A stretch of 64,000 nt of DNA, taken from assembly GCF_000682735.1 (NCBI RefSeq), contig NZ_AWFD01000033.1:62001-126000 (forward strand), read 5' to 3'. A model generated the notes under the pieces. That model ran no database searches. It was not told the origin of the DNA and worked only from the letters and a program-made list of their open reading frames with translations. Numbering within the stretch: position 1 is the stretch's first letter; each line of letters begins with the position of its first letter. Both the position numbers and the translations under genes were made by a program. This DNA is from Hyphomonas sp. CY54-11-8. GTDB taxonomy: Bacteria > Pseudomonadota > Alphaproteobacteria > Caulobacterales > Hyphomonadaceae. Shown one piece after another: positions 1 to 10,400 of this stretch.

Positions 1-13
1 TTTGGGGTGCAGC

Positions 14-1516
14 CTAGCTGTTGTCTTCCTGCATCAACTTCTCCATCTCGCCGAAGCGGTGCGCAACGTGAGGCAACACATCCCGGCCCACGATGCTGAC
101 CACAATGGCAGCTGTACCACCCAGCACGAAGCCCGGCACGATCTCATAGATAATGTCGGAGAGCGACTTCCCGTCGATCTCAATCGGCGCATAGAGCCAG
201 AACAACACCGTGACAGCCCCGACAATCATGCCTGCCAACGCACCGTTCCGGGTAAGACCACGCCAATAGAGGCTGAGAAGGATAATCGGCCCGAATGCAG
301 CGCCGAAACCGGCCCAAGCATTGCCGACCAGCGAGAGGATGTTGCTGGATCGATCAAATGCCAACCCGATCGCGACCAGCGAAACGACAAGCACAGATAT
401 CCGGCCAACCGCAACCAGCTCCCCTTGACTCGCTTCCTTGCGAAGGAACGTCTTGTAGAAGTCTTCCGTTAGCGAGCTGGAAGACACAAGCAACTGAGAC
501 GAAATCGTACTCATGATCGCCGCGAGAATGGCTGCTAGCAGGAAACCGGCCACAAGCGGGTGGAACAGAATTTGGGAAAGAATGATGAAAATCGTCTCAG
601 GATCATCCACAGGAGTGCCGTGAGCATAAGTGTAGGCATAGCCGGCGATCCCCGTGAGCACGGCACCAATCACCGTCACGATCATCCAGCTCATGCCAAT
701 ATAGCGGGCCGTGGCAATATCTTTGAGGGAACGGATAGCCATAAACCGGACGATGATGTGCGGCTGGCCGAAATAGCCAAGCCCCCAGGCAAGCAATGAG
801 ATGACCCCCATCACAGTCATGCCCTTCGGCCACATGCCGAAATAGCCAGGCTCAACGGAAGCAGCAGCCGAGGCCCAGTCACCTTCGTTCTTCAGGACGA
901 TAAAGGAAACGACTGGCACGAGGATCAACGCCACAAACATGATGCAGCCCTGAACAAAGTCGGTCAGGCTGACGGCAAGAAATCCGCCGAACAACGTGTA
1001 GGCAACAACCACACCGGCTGTCAGGAACAAGCCCAGCTGGTAATCGAGACCGAACGAGGCCTCAAACAATTTGCCACCAGCAACGACGCCCGCAGACGTA
1101 TACAGTGTAAAGAAGATAACGATCACGACCGAAGAAAGAACACGCAGCGCACGTGACTTGTCGTGGAATCTCTTTTCGAAGAAGTCCGGAATGGTGATCG
1201 CGTCGTCTGCCAGCTCTGTGTAGACGCGCAGACGAGGCGCAACAAAGAGGTAGTTGAGATACGCGCCAATAACGAGACCCACAGCGATCCAGGCAGCGCT
1301 GAACCCGGACACGAAAACCGCGCCCGGAAGGCCCATGAGCATCCATCCGCTCATGTCGGATGCGCCAGCAGACAGCGCACCGACGGCTGGGTGAAGCTTA
1401 CGCCCGCCCAACATGTATTCGGAAACATCACTGGTGGATTTTCGGTATGCATAAAGGCCGATGGCCAGCATCAGAACAAAGTATACCGCAAGAGAGATCA
1501 GAGCTTCGTAATTCAT
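14..1516 (-). CDS. putP: Sodium/proline symporter PutP
   Basis: This 500-residue inner-membrane protein belongs to the sodium:solute symporter family (LeuT-fold core, about 13 helices) and should import proline using the sodium gradient. The N-terminus carries the PutP-typical segment GGRK followed by SAGASDMSGW at residues 50-59. R39, S50, D54 and S56 correspond, with an offset of about one, to the E. coli residues R40 and D55 and nearby serines used for sodium and proline binding. The length matches the family (about 500). It starts with ATG and lies upstream of proC on the same strand with a 197-bp gap, in a neighbourhood devoted to proline. Substrate proline is inferred from the signature and context. 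Confidence 0.9.
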   Translation of the reverse strand: MNYEALISLAVYFVLMLAIGLYAYRKSTSDVSEYMLGGRKLHPAVGALSAGASDMSGWMLMGLPGAVFVSGFSAAWIAVGLVIGAYLNYLFVAPRLRVYTELADDAITIPDFFEKRFHDKSRALRVLSSVVIVIFFTLYTSAGVVAGGKLFEASFGLDYQLGLFLTAGVVVAYTLFGGFLAVSLTDFVQGCIMFVALILVPVVSFIVLKNEGDWASAAASVEPGYFGMWPKGMTVMGVISLLAWGLGYFGQPHIIVRFMAIRSLKDIATARYIGMSWMIVTVIGAVLTGIAGYAYTYAHGTPVDDPETIFIILSQILFHPLVAGFLLAAILAAIMSTISSQLLVSSSSLTEDFYKTFLRKEASQGELVAVGRISVLVVSLVAIGLAFDRSSNILSLVGNAWAGFGAAFGPIILLSLYWRGLTRNGALAGMIVGAVTVLFWLYAPIEIDGKSLSDIIYEIVPGFVLGGTAAIVVSIVGRDVLPHVAHRFGEMEKLMQEDNS

Positions 1517-1713
1517 AGGCTCACTTTTTCAGGTGTTCGTATTTCGAAAAGGGCCAACTGAAGCGGCCCATCGAGAGATTTTGCTGCCTTGGCGATTTCC
1601 GCATTGCGCCTAGAAAACGCACTCCATTGGTACGCGCGTCATGAAAGTCTGACGTCGCTTGCATGTCCTGCGTGATATCATCATGCCCTGCCCCTGCATC
1701 GCTATGAAATGCG

Positions 1714-2493
1714 TTACCTCAACTCGACTGCGCGCTTGTACGCTGCCTGTGTTGCCCCAATCAACAACCGGGAAAGGTCTCCGGTTCCATTCAGGGCGTT
1801 CAAGCCCGCCTCGGTGGTGCCCGCTTTACTGGTCACGGCGTTGCGCATGTCGGCCAGGTCATCGGTCGAGCCGACAGCCATCTCGATCGTTCCGGCAATG
1901 GTGTCGAGCACCAGTTTGCGGGCCTGCTCTTCTTCGAAGCCAAGCTCCTTGGCCGCTTCCATGTAGGCTCGCGCGATCTCGAAGACATAACCCGGTCCAC
2001 TACCCGCAATGGCGGTCACCTTGTCGAGATCGAACTCCTCTTCGACCTCCACGATAGTGCCGGCAGCCCTCATCATCTGCCGCGCCGTCTCTTTCGCACC
2101 GTCCGGAGTCTTGTCGGTGAAATACAGGCCGCTCACGCCCTTCCCAATGCTGGCGGGCAGATTGGGCATGACGCGAATGACCGGACGCGCACCAACAATC
2201 GATTCCAGCCGCTCACAGGATACGCCCGCAGCGATGGAAAGCGCGGGAGCATCTGCCTTAAGGTGATCGAGGTAGTCCGGAATGACGTCCTCGATCAGTT
2301 GCGGCTTCACGGCGATAACCAGCAGGTCAAACGGACCACCTTCGACGTCTTCTGCTGACTTGAAGGATTTGACACGTGAATCCGGGAACGTCGCGACCGG
2401 GTCAGCGACCGAGTAAGTCATACCCGGGACATCTACCCAACGGGCCAGCAGTGACGCGCCCATATTTCCACAACCAACCATCAATACGTGCAT
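1714..2493 (-). CDS. proC: Pyrroline-5-carboxylate reductase
   Basis: Catalyses the last step of proline synthesis, NAD(P)H-dependent reduction of pyrroline-5-carboxylate. The N-terminal Rossmann motif reads VGCGNMG, and the C-terminal helical domain has the family pattern of an AGSGPGYVFE stretch and a late TSKAGTTEAGL segment. The start at 2493 (MHVLMVGC) is chosen because GGAGG lies 5 bases upstream; a longer frame up to 2523 adds ten residues before the nucleotide-binding strand and has no comparable ribosome site. This gives 259 residues, normal for ProC. It is divergent from proB across a 247-bp gap that must hold both promoters. Confidence 0.93.
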   Translation of the reverse strand: MHVLMVGCGNMGASLLARWVDVPGMTYSVADPVATFPDSRVKSFKSAEDVEGGPFDLLVIAVKPQLIEDVIPDYLDHLKADAPALSIAAGVSCERLESIVGARPVIRVMPNLPASIGKGVSGLYFTDKTPDGAKETARQMMRAAGTIVEVEEEFDLDKVTAIAGSGPGYVFEIARAYMEAAKELGFEEEQARKLVLDTIAGTIEMAVGSTDDLADMRNAVTSKAGTTEAGLNALNGTGDLSRLLIGATQAAYKRAVELR

Positions 2494-2740
2494 GAAACCT
2501 CCGAATCTGAATGCCCCGCACATAGGCCGATCTTACTTTGAATTCAAATATTCTGCTGCGGTTCCCCTTCGTTTGCAGCCTGCTTTCGGAACAATTACGG
2601 CCAATGAACTGTTAATTCTGGAAGAAATACGGGGCTATCACCGCATATTAAGCCAAAGACTGTTACTTTGTGCTCTAATCGTGTTGCGAACCAACCCAAC
2701 GCAGCCTAGGTCGTAGCCCGAGGAACCAAGGGAGCCCTGT

Positions 2741-3904
2741 GTGCCTAAATCTAAGCGTATCGTTATCAAGATCGGATCCAGCCTACTGGCCAATGAAGAG
2801 CTGCTGACGCCGCGATGGGCGTTCATGCAGCAATTGCTGAACGATGTTAAAACGCTCCGCGATGATGGATATGAAGTCCTGATCTGCTCATCCGGCGCTG
2901 TCGCACTCGGATTGAACACGATCGGTGAAACACAGGAAACGGCTGGTTTGCGGGACAAGCAGGCAGCTGCCGCGTGCGGCATGCCAATCCTGCTGAATGC
3001 CTACAAGCAGGTCGCACACGAATACAGCTTCGACATCGCACAGGTGCTGATCACGCTGAAAGACCTCGAAGACCGGCGCCGCTTCCTCAATACGAAGAAC
3101 ACAGTGCACCGGCTGATTCAGGCCGGCATCACGCCAATCGTCAATGAGAACGACTCCATTACGACCGAAGAAATCCGCGTCGGCGACAATGACCGGCTTG
3201 CGGCCAAGGTCGCCCAGATGGTGCAGGCCGAAACTCTCATCATCCTGACCTGCGTGGATGGCCTCTACGATCGCAATCCGGAAGAGCCAGGCGCACAACT
3301 GGTCGAAACCGTGAATGACGTGAACGAATTCCTCGAAGTCACCAAAGGCGTGAGCAGTCTCGGCAGCGGTGGCATGCTGACAAAGATGCAGGCCGCAAAT
3401 ATGGCCCAGAACTCAGGCTGCACCACAATCATCGGGAATGGTGAAGCGGAAAATCCGGTGACCTCCCTGCTCGACGGGTCGCGCAAGCACACCAGATGCA
3501 TCGCACACGACAAGCCGGCGACCGACTGGACGGCCTGGCTGACCGACCGCCTTCAGATGGCCGGCAGCATTGTGGTCTCCGAAGAGTCAGCCGACGCGCT
3601 TTGCCGCGGGGAACGCGGATTGCTGCGCCAAGACATTCAATCGATCCAGGGCACCTTCGTCCGGGGTGATGTACTCCACATCTATGATGAATCCGGAAAT
3701 GAGCGCGCCCGCGGTCTCTCAAACTTCACGGCAGAGGAAACCCTGATCCTCGCGCGAAACAAGGAAATTCCTGCCAAGCAACTGCTGGGCTTCCAGACGA
3801 ATGCGACCATCGTCAGCCGCGACAACATCGTTGTGCTCGATGGCCGGCACATCCAGTGGGACACGCCTCCGGAAAATGAGCTGGAGCAGATTGAGAACCG
3901 TTAG
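2741..3904 (+). CDS. proB: Glutamate 5-kinase with PUA domain
   Basis: First enzyme of proline synthesis, ATP-dependent phosphorylation of glutamate. The amino-acid-kinase domain (about residues 1-260) shows KIGSSLLA at the N-terminus, SSGAVALG near residue 50 and the NENDS segment. A C-terminal PUA domain follows (about 280-365), as in bacterial ProB. The start is GTG with GGAG upstream. At 387 residues it is of usual size. The stop codon overlaps that of the convergent MarR gene by 4 bp. proA is not next to it; here proB is divergent from proC and close to putP. Confidence 0.93.
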   Translation: MPKSKRIVIKIGSSLLANEELLTPRWAFMQQLLNDVKTLRDDGYEVLICSSGAVALGLNTIGETQETAGLRDKQAAAACGMPILLNAYKQVAHEYSFDIAQVLITLKDLEDRRRFLNTKNTVHRLIQAGITPIVNENDSITTEEIRVGDNDRLAAKVAQMVQAETLIILTCVDGLYDRNPEEPGAQLVETVNDVNEFLEVTKGVSSLGSGGMLTKMQAANMAQNSGCTTIIGNGEAENPVTSLLDGSRKHTRCIAHDKPATDWTAWLTDRLQMAGSIVVSEESADALCRGERGLLRQDIQSIQGTFVRGDVLHIYDESGNERARGLSNFTAEETLILARNKEIPAKQLLGFQTNATIVSRDNIVVLDGRHIQWDTPPENELEQIENR

Positions 3905-4380
3905 GTTCCCGGATCGCTTATATCGCCGACCTGCAGGATTGGTGCGGCATCAAGATTGTCTGCGTTCATCATGAACGCGACTTTTTGCATGCTGGAAACG
4001 AGAAGCGACTTTTCCCAGTCTGCCAACCCATTGAAAGATGACAGGAACCCCTCCTGAAGGAGCTCGGGCGCATCTACCAGGCGCCGCTTCCCCTCTTCAG
4101 TGATCACGACTTCCAGGCTCCGCCGGTCATGCTCATTGCGTTCCCGGACAACCAGCCCTGCCCGCACCAGCCGGTCCACGATCGATGTGATCGTCGCCTG
4201 CGACAGGTGAACCTGCCGCGCGATGTCACTCGGTTTCGCACGCTTGGCGCCAGCGACACTTTGCAGAACCAGCAATTGGGGCGCCGTTAATCCGGTGTCC
4301 TTCGCCAGCTTTTTGGAGTGCATATCAATGGCGCGGGTTATTTTCCGCAGCGCAACGAGAAGATCGTGATACTGGCTCAT
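3901..4380 (-). CDS. MarR-family transcriptional regulator
   Basis: A winged-helix DNA-binding protein of about 159 residues. The pattern is typical of MarR: an N-terminal dimerisation helix, a recognition region reading SQATITSIVDRLVRAGLV, and the wing with the conserved D-x-R (NEHDRRSLEV). The ATG at 4380 (MSQYHDLL) is preferred here; a TTG at 4392 is an alternative. It converges on proB with overlapping stops and is divergent from the response-regulator gene at 4569. Its ligand and targets cannot be read from the sequence; the neighbouring metal-efflux regulon or its own promoter are possible targets. Confidence 0.85.
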   Translation of the reverse strand: MSQYHDLLVALRKITRAIDMHSKKLAKDTGLTAPQLLVLQSVAGAKRAKPSDIARQVHLSQATITSIVDRLVRAGLVVRERNEHDRRSLEVVITEEGKRRLVDAPELLQEGFLSSFNGLADWEKSLLVSSMQKVAFMMNADNLDAAPILQVGDISDPGT

Positions 4381-4568
4381 CTGGTGATGCAATAACCTGC
4401 AAGTCGCACTTGTCCAGTTCAGGACGTCGCACCCGGCCGTCCTTCCGCAGTCATCCCGCGCTGGCCCAAGGGAGGCTGCCGGAGGTCATTGTTCAGCAGG
4501 CGCAACTGGTCAGGACGATGTCAGCTTTTGCTGGTAAGATACTTTAAAATTCCGGACTCCAGATACGC

Positions 4569-5243
4569 ATGCGAACATTGATCATCGAAGACAATCGCGA
4601 ACTGGCCAGCCTGCTGGCCGAGCGTCTTGGCGCGCGCGGCATCGACAGCGACATTGCCGGCGGTATCGCCGAAGCTGACGATCACATGGCCGTTGGGCAA
4701 TTCGACGTGATCATGCTGGACCTCGGCCTTCCGGATGGCGATGGAATCGACTGGCTGCGCGGCCTGCCGGCGGACCGCCCGCCCGTTCTGATCCTGTCTG
4801 CCCGCAGCACCCTGGATGACCGCGTTACCGGTCTGGACACAGGGGCGGACGATTACCTGGTCAAACCTGCCGAAGTCGAAGAAATCGCCGCCCGTCTGCG
4901 AGCGCTGATCCGCCGGCCCGGCCGCCGCGACCCTGTCGTCCTGACGGTCGGCGACGTCACCTTTGATACAACCAGCCGGCAGGCAGAACTCTCCGGCCGG
5001 CCGCTTGCAATTGGACGCAAGGAAGCGGATTTCTTGGAAATTCTCCTTCGTAATGCTGGCAAGGTCGTTCCACGCGAACGGATTGAAGGCGCACTCTATA
5101 GCGCCGCGGATCCCGTGACACCCAACGCGCTCGAAGCTGTCGCATCAAGACTGCGGCGTAGATTCGCCGAGGCCGGTGAAGAGGACATCCTCCACACGGT
5201 CCGGGGTGTCGGGTATCTGTTCGGAAACCGGAGAACATCATGA
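4569..5243 (+). CDS. OmpR-family two-component response regulator
   Basis: A 224-residue regulator with an N-terminal receiver domain and a C-terminal winged-helix domain. Receiver landmarks are the acidic pocket E7/D8, phosphoacceptor D51 (in MLDLGLPDGDG), S77 and K99 (VKPAE). The Trans_reg_C domain begins near residue 125 and ends with the HTVRGVGYLF pattern. The stop overlaps the start of the sensor kinase (ATGA), so the two are translationally coupled. Placed directly before a metal RND operon, the pair very probably controls it, like CzcRS or CusRS; this is inferred from context. Confidence 0.92.
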   Translation: MRTLIIEDNRELASLLAERLGARGIDSDIAGGIAEADDHMAVGQFDVIMLDLGLPDGDGIDWLRGLPADRPPVLILSARSTLDDRVTGLDTGADDYLVKPAEVEEIAARLRALIRRPGRRDPVVLTVGDVTFDTTSRQAELSGRPLAIGRKEADFLEILLRNAGKVVPRERIEGALYSAADPVTPNALEAVASRLRRRFAEAGEEDILHTVRGVGYLFGNRRTS

Positions 5244-6244
5244 ACTCCATCGCTGGCAGACTGCTGCGCGGCCTTTTGATCTCCGGCCTTGCGGGAGGTG
5301 TCGTGCTCACCCTCATGGTGATCTATGAGTACGGCCTGCTCAGCCCGAACCCACCGCCGTTCTGGCGAACAGTACGCGAGATCACCGAGCATGTGCTCGT
5401 CCCCTTTGGCGTGTTCCTCGCCCTCTTCGGCATTGGCGCGCTTCTGGTCGTGCGCCGCGTGGAGCGCCAGTTGAAAGCCATTGCAGGCGATGTCAGGGAA
5501 GCCGCGCAAGACCTTCGCAGCTACCAAATGCCACCCGACGCACTGCCTGCAGAGCTCACGCCATTTACGGACGCTGTCAACGAACTCACCAGCCGGTTGG
5601 CAGAACATGCCAGACGGCAGGAAGCCTTTGCCGCCGACGCTGCGCACGAGTTGAAAACCCCGCTCTCGATCCTCGCGCTCTCGCTCGACAAGTTGCCAGC
5701 AGAAGACGCGGCTCCCTTGCGTGCACAGATCCACGCACTGTCTGACATGGTCGACCAGCTCCTGTTGCTCGCCCGCAGCAATGCGCCGGACACGGCGCAA
5801 CGTCGCAGCCTGATCGAGCCGGACAGTCTGGCCCGCCGCATCGTGGCGGAGCTCGCCCCTGCCGCGATCCAGGCTGGCAGGGAATTGTCTGTGGAAACCG
5901 ACCATCCCGCCCCATTCCGCGGATTGGAGGAAGCCGTGGCGGCGTCCTTGCGGACCCTGATCGTCAATGCCCTCCGCGCCGCTCCCGAAGGCAGCGAAGT
6001 TATCGTCCGCGCGGGCCCCGGGGCTAACCTCGCTGTCATAGACGGTGGACAGGGTCTGACATCGGACGAACTGGAACGGCTCAAGGCGCGTGGCATCCGG
6101 GCTGACCGGGCCCCGGGCGGTGCAGCGGGGCTTGGCCTCGCGATTGCTGACCGGATTGCCGACTCCCATGGCGGCGAACTGGTCACCTGCCTGCCGGAGT
6201 CCTCCGGTCTTGCCCTTCGGTTTCCAACCGCTCGCCCTGCCTGA
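5240..6244 (+). CDS. Two-component sensor histidine kinase
   Basis: A 334-residue inner-membrane kinase with two transmembrane helices (about 9-30 and 51-72) enclosing a very short periplasmic loop of about 20 residues, so a large extracytoplasmic sensor domain is absent. A HAMP-like linker follows. The H-box reads AADAAHELKTPLS with phospho-acceptor H136. The ATPase has an N-box (LIVNALRAA), G1 (DGGQG) and G2 (GAAGLGLAI). The short loop suggests sensing within or near the membrane. It is coupled to the preceding response regulator by a 4-bp overlap and precedes the RND adaptor gene by 130 bp. Confidence 0.92.
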   Translation: MNSIAGRLLRGLLISGLAGGVVLTLMVIYEYGLLSPNPPPFWRTVREITEHVLVPFGVFLALFGIGALLVVRRVERQLKAIAGDVREAAQDLRSYQMPPDALPAELTPFTDAVNELTSRLAEHARRQEAFAADAAHELKTPLSILALSLDKLPAEDAAPLRAQIHALSDMVDQLLLLARSNAPDTAQRRSLIEPDSLARRIVAELAPAAIQAGRELSVETDHPAPFRGLEEAVAASLRTLIVNALRAAPEGSEVIVRAGPGANLAVIDGGQGLTSDELERLKARGIRADRAPGGAAGLGLAIADRIADSHGGELVTCLPESSGLALRFPTARPA

Positions 6245-6374
6245 TTTTTAAGCATGCGGGTGCTGCAAATTCCGCATGCCACACATGCAGATGCGCAATT
6301 CCCCGTCAGGCTGGCGTCAGTGAGCGCTGTCAGAACGTTGTCATGGACAGAAACCACGACACGGCGAGAAGACG

Positions 6375-7430
6375 ATGGTGAATTGGGTTTTGCGCACAGC
6401 GCTTGCGGTTACCTCACTGGCAATATTAGGCGAACCAGCACTTTCCCAGACAGTTGAAGTCACTGCGGCGAGCCGGAAAGCGCTCGGCATTACGACTGAA
6501 CCTGTTCGGACAGAGAGCTCCATTGAGGGTACACGGACATTTGGAACCGTGATTGCCCCTCCGGGGAACTCCTCGCCCGTCGCCAGCCCGTTCGAAGCCG
6601 TGCTGCTGGAGCCGCTGGTCATTCCCGGCATGCAAGTGGAGGCCGGAGATCCGGTCGCCCTACTCTACAGTCCTGAATATGAAACGGCCCGCGCGGAAGT
6701 CGAATCCCAGCGCATCATGGCCGAACACATGGATCACCTGCTTGAGCGCGCATTGGAGCTTCGTGAACTCGGATTGCGTTCCGCGCAGGAAGCAGATGAA
6801 GCCGAGCACGATTCAAAATCGGCTCACCTTAATCTCGCAGCCTCGCAGCGCCGCCTGAGTGCGGTACGCAGCGCGGGCGGTGCCGGCCGCTTCAAGCTTG
6901 TCGCGCCTGCTTCCGGCACGGTGGCCAGCGTATCGGTCGCTGCCGGTGAGGCGGTTGGCATGTCCGAACCGTTTCTCTCGATCTTTGACGGCAAGCGCTA
7001 CTGGCTTGATGTCGCGTTGCCGGAGCGTGTGGCAAACACATTCTCGATCGGGTCCTCGGTATCCCTGCCCGGATCTGCCGGAAAAGGGACTGTGGTGGCG
7101 ATTGATCCCACGGTCGACGCGCGCTTGCAGTCTGTCCGAATAAAGATTGAACTGCCCACCTCGTCCTCATGGCGCCTCGGCCAATTGGTCAACCTGTCTC
7201 TCGATACAGCGGAGCAGGAAACAAATCTCGTCATTCCCGCGCGCGCCATCGTCCGCATCAACGGTACAGACTGTGTTTTCATCGATACGGGCGAAGGCTT
7301 CCGCCGTGTGGAAGTCAGCATAATCACCCGCAGCCGCGACGATGCAGTGCTGAACGCCGGCGTCTCCCCCGGCGATCAGGTCGCCGTCTCCGGTCTGGCT
7401 GCCCTTAAGAACCTCGCTGAAGGAGTCTGA
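6375..7430 (+). CDS. RND efflux periplasmic adaptor (HlyD/CzcB-like)
   Basis: Membrane-fusion protein linking the RND pump to the outer-membrane channel. A signal peptide covers about residues 1-25 (cleavage near ALSQ). Next come a split lipoyl/barrel-sandwich domain, an alpha-hairpin (about 100-150, heptad-like and rich in E, A and L) and a beta-barrel with a membrane-proximal domain. At 351 residues it is on the short side and lacks the N-terminal metal-binding extensions found in some CzcB proteins. It is first in the operon and 5 bp before the pump gene. Metal specificity cannot be read from this subunit. Confidence 0.88.
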   Translation: MVNWVLRTALAVTSLAILGEPALSQTVEVTAASRKALGITTEPVRTESSIEGTRTFGTVIAPPGNSSPVASPFEAVLLEPLVIPGMQVEAGDPVALLYSPEYETARAEVESQRIMAEHMDHLLERALELRELGLRSAQEADEAEHDSKSAHLNLAASQRRLSAVRSAGGAGRFKLVAPASGTVASVSVAAGEAVGMSEPFLSIFDGKRYWLDVALPERVANTFSIGSSVSLPGSAGKGTVVAIDPTVDARLQSVRIKIELPTSSSWRLGQLVNLSLDTAEQETNLVIPARAIVRINGTDCVFIDTGEGFRRVEVSIITRSRDDAVLNAGVSPGDQVAVSGLAALKNLAEGV

Positions 7431-7435
7431 GGACC

Positions 7436-10400
7436 GTGCTGGATCGCCTTGTTTCCTTTTCGCTCACGCAGCGTATCTTCATCCTGGGCGCCGCCCTGCT
7501 GCTGGCCATAGCCGGCCTCTATGCATCGGCCCGCCTTCCTATTGACGCCTTTCCCGAGATCGCCCCCACGCAGGTCAAGATCATCCTGAAAGCCCCTGGC
7601 ATGACGCCGGAGGAAGTCGAGTCCCGCGTTGTCCGTCCGCTCGAAATGGAACTGCTCGGCATTCCCGACCAGACTGTTATGCGCGCCAAGGCGAAGTATG
7701 CGATCGCCGACGTCACCATCGATTTCAAGGAAGGCACAGACATCTATTGGGCGCGCCAGCAGGTCTCCGAACGCCTGACGGCTGTTAGTGGAGATTTCCC
7801 GGAAACGGTTTCCGGTGGCCTTGCCCCGATCTCCACCGCCCTGTCGGAAGTCTTCATGTTCACCATCGAGAGCGACGACCTCTCCCTTGAGGAGCGCCGT
7901 TCCCTGCTCGACTGGGTCATCCGCCCCGCTTTGCGCACCCTGCCGGGGGTGGCGGACGTCAACGCCCTTGGCGGTCGCGTTCGGACATTCAACATCGCAC
8001 CGGACGAAGCGGCCATGGCGATGGCAGGCATCAGCCTGGATGACATCCGCACAGCGCTTGAGAACAACAATCGCAATGACGGCGCCGGCCGGATGTCAGA
8101 AGGAGAGGAAGCCCTCGTCGTTCGTTCCATCGGCGCAACCGAAAACGAAGCAGATATCGGCGCGCTGGTGATCCGTGAAACGGATGGGCAAGTCCTCCGT
8201 CTGCGTGATATTGCAACCATCCAGCTTGGCAGCCTCACACGCTACGGATCCGTCACCCGCGACGGAGCCGGCGAAGCTGTCGAAGGTATCGTTGTCGCCC
8301 TCCGCGGGGCTGATGCCCGGACGGTCATTAAAGGCGTCGAAGACAAGCTCGCTGAACTCCAGAACAGCCTGCCCGAGGGCACAAGAGTCGAAGTCTTCTA
8401 CAATCGCTCCGACCTGATCGAAAAAGCAGTCTGGACAGTTACGGAAGCGCTATTGATAGCAGTTGTTCTCGTGATTGCCCTTCTCATCGTCTTCCTCGGG
8501 GATTGGCGCGCTGCGCTAGTCGTGACCCTCATCCTGCCTGCATCTGCACTGGCAACTTTCCTCCTGATGAAAATGTTTGGCCTCTCGGCGAACCTGATGA
8601 GCCTTGGCGGTCTTGCCATCGCGATCGGCATGATCGTGGATGGTGCCATCGTGGTCACGGAAAATGCCGTCGAACGCCTGCACGAGAACCCGAAATCCAG
8701 CAAGCTGCATGTCATCTATCGCGCAGCATCCGAAGTCGCTCTGCCGACCGCTTCGGGCATCTTCATCATCTGCCTCGTCTTCGTTCCGTTGCTCACGCTG
8801 CAAGGCCTTGAAGGGAAACTGTTCGCACCGGTGGCACTGGCCATCGTGTTCGCCCTCGGATCCGCCCTTCTGCTTGCGTGCACACTTATCCCGGTGCTTG
8901 CATCCTATCTGCTAAAATCCTCCGGAGCGCATGAGACCTTCCTCATGCGGGTACTTACGCCGGCATATCGCAGCCTTCTGAACCGCACCCTGAACATGCC
9001 GGTGATCGTCTACGCGGTTGCGGCAATCAGCGTGGTGTTTGCCGGCTTCGCTTACACGTCCACGGGCAAGACTTTCATGCCGACCATGAATGAGGGGGCT
9101 GTGGTGATGCAGCTCGCGGCGCTTCCCTCCATCAACCTCAATCAAAGCGAAGCCGACGCCATGCGCGCGCAAGCCGCCATTCTGGATAAGGTTCCGGAAG
9201 TTGAGCACATTGTTGGCCGCATCGGCTCGGATGAGCTCGGCCTCGATCCGATGGGCCTGAATGAAGCTGACATGTTCCTCGAACTCGCACCGCGGGAAGA
9301 GTGGCGTGGGCCGGATACGGAATGGCTGGTCGGAGAAGTCCGCAGTGTCATGGACGACTTTGTCGGCATTGAGTCCTCCTTCACCCAACCGATCGAGATG
9401 CGTGTCTCCGAAATGCTGACGGGTTCCCGGGGAGACCTGGCCGTCAAGATCTTCGGACCCAACTCCGATGAACTGGCTGATCTGGCCGGGCGTGTGGAAC
9501 AAGCCATCTCGACCGTTCCGGGCGCCGCGGACGTATTCACTGCATCGAATGATGTTTCCGAGTATCTGCAGGTCGAAATCGATCCGATTCGGGCCGGCCG
9601 TCTGGGATTGGATGTCATTACAATCCAGGATGAGCTGCGGTCGCGCCTTGAAGGTGTTCTCGCTGGCGAAGTCATTGAACCAGGCCGAAGGACTCCGATC
9701 GTCATCCGTCAGAACCAGGCCGAAGGAACTGGCGCCTTTGACTTCGGCAACCTTCTGATCGTGAACCCGGCCGGCGAGATGGTGCGCCTCTCCGATGTCG
9801 CCACTGTATCCCGTGTCGCCGGGCTCGCCTCCGTTGCCCGCGAAAATGGGTCTCGCTACGCCGTGGTGCAGGCCTTCGTATCAGGGCGGGACCTTGTCGG
9901 CTTCGTCGCCGATGCTCAGGCCGCAGTCGATGCGACGGTCGCGTTGCCGGCTGGCTACACGCTGGAGTTCGGCGGTGAGTTCGAGAACCAGCGCCGCGCG
10001 TCGGCCCGCCTGTCACTGATGGTGCCGCTGTCACTCGGCCTGATCTTTATTGTCCTGTTCGGCACCCTGAGATCGATGCGGCAGGCGCTGCTGATCCTGC
10101 TGAACATTCCGTTTGCACTGGTTGGCGGGATCATCGCGCTTAGCCTGTCAGGCGAGTACCTTTCCGTTCCGGCATCGGTGGGCTTCATCGCCCTCCTCGG
10201 CATCGCTGTCCTCAATGGGCTCGTTCTGGTCACCTGTTTCAATGATCTCCGCGCACTTGGTCTCGACACGGAACAGGCCGTGCGACAGGGGGCTGAACGC
10301 CGGCTGCGTCCGGTCCTGATGACCGCGACAGCCGCTGCCCTCGGCCTCGTCCCGCTCCTGTTCGCGCATGGCCCGGGCTCCGAACTCCAACGTCCGTTGG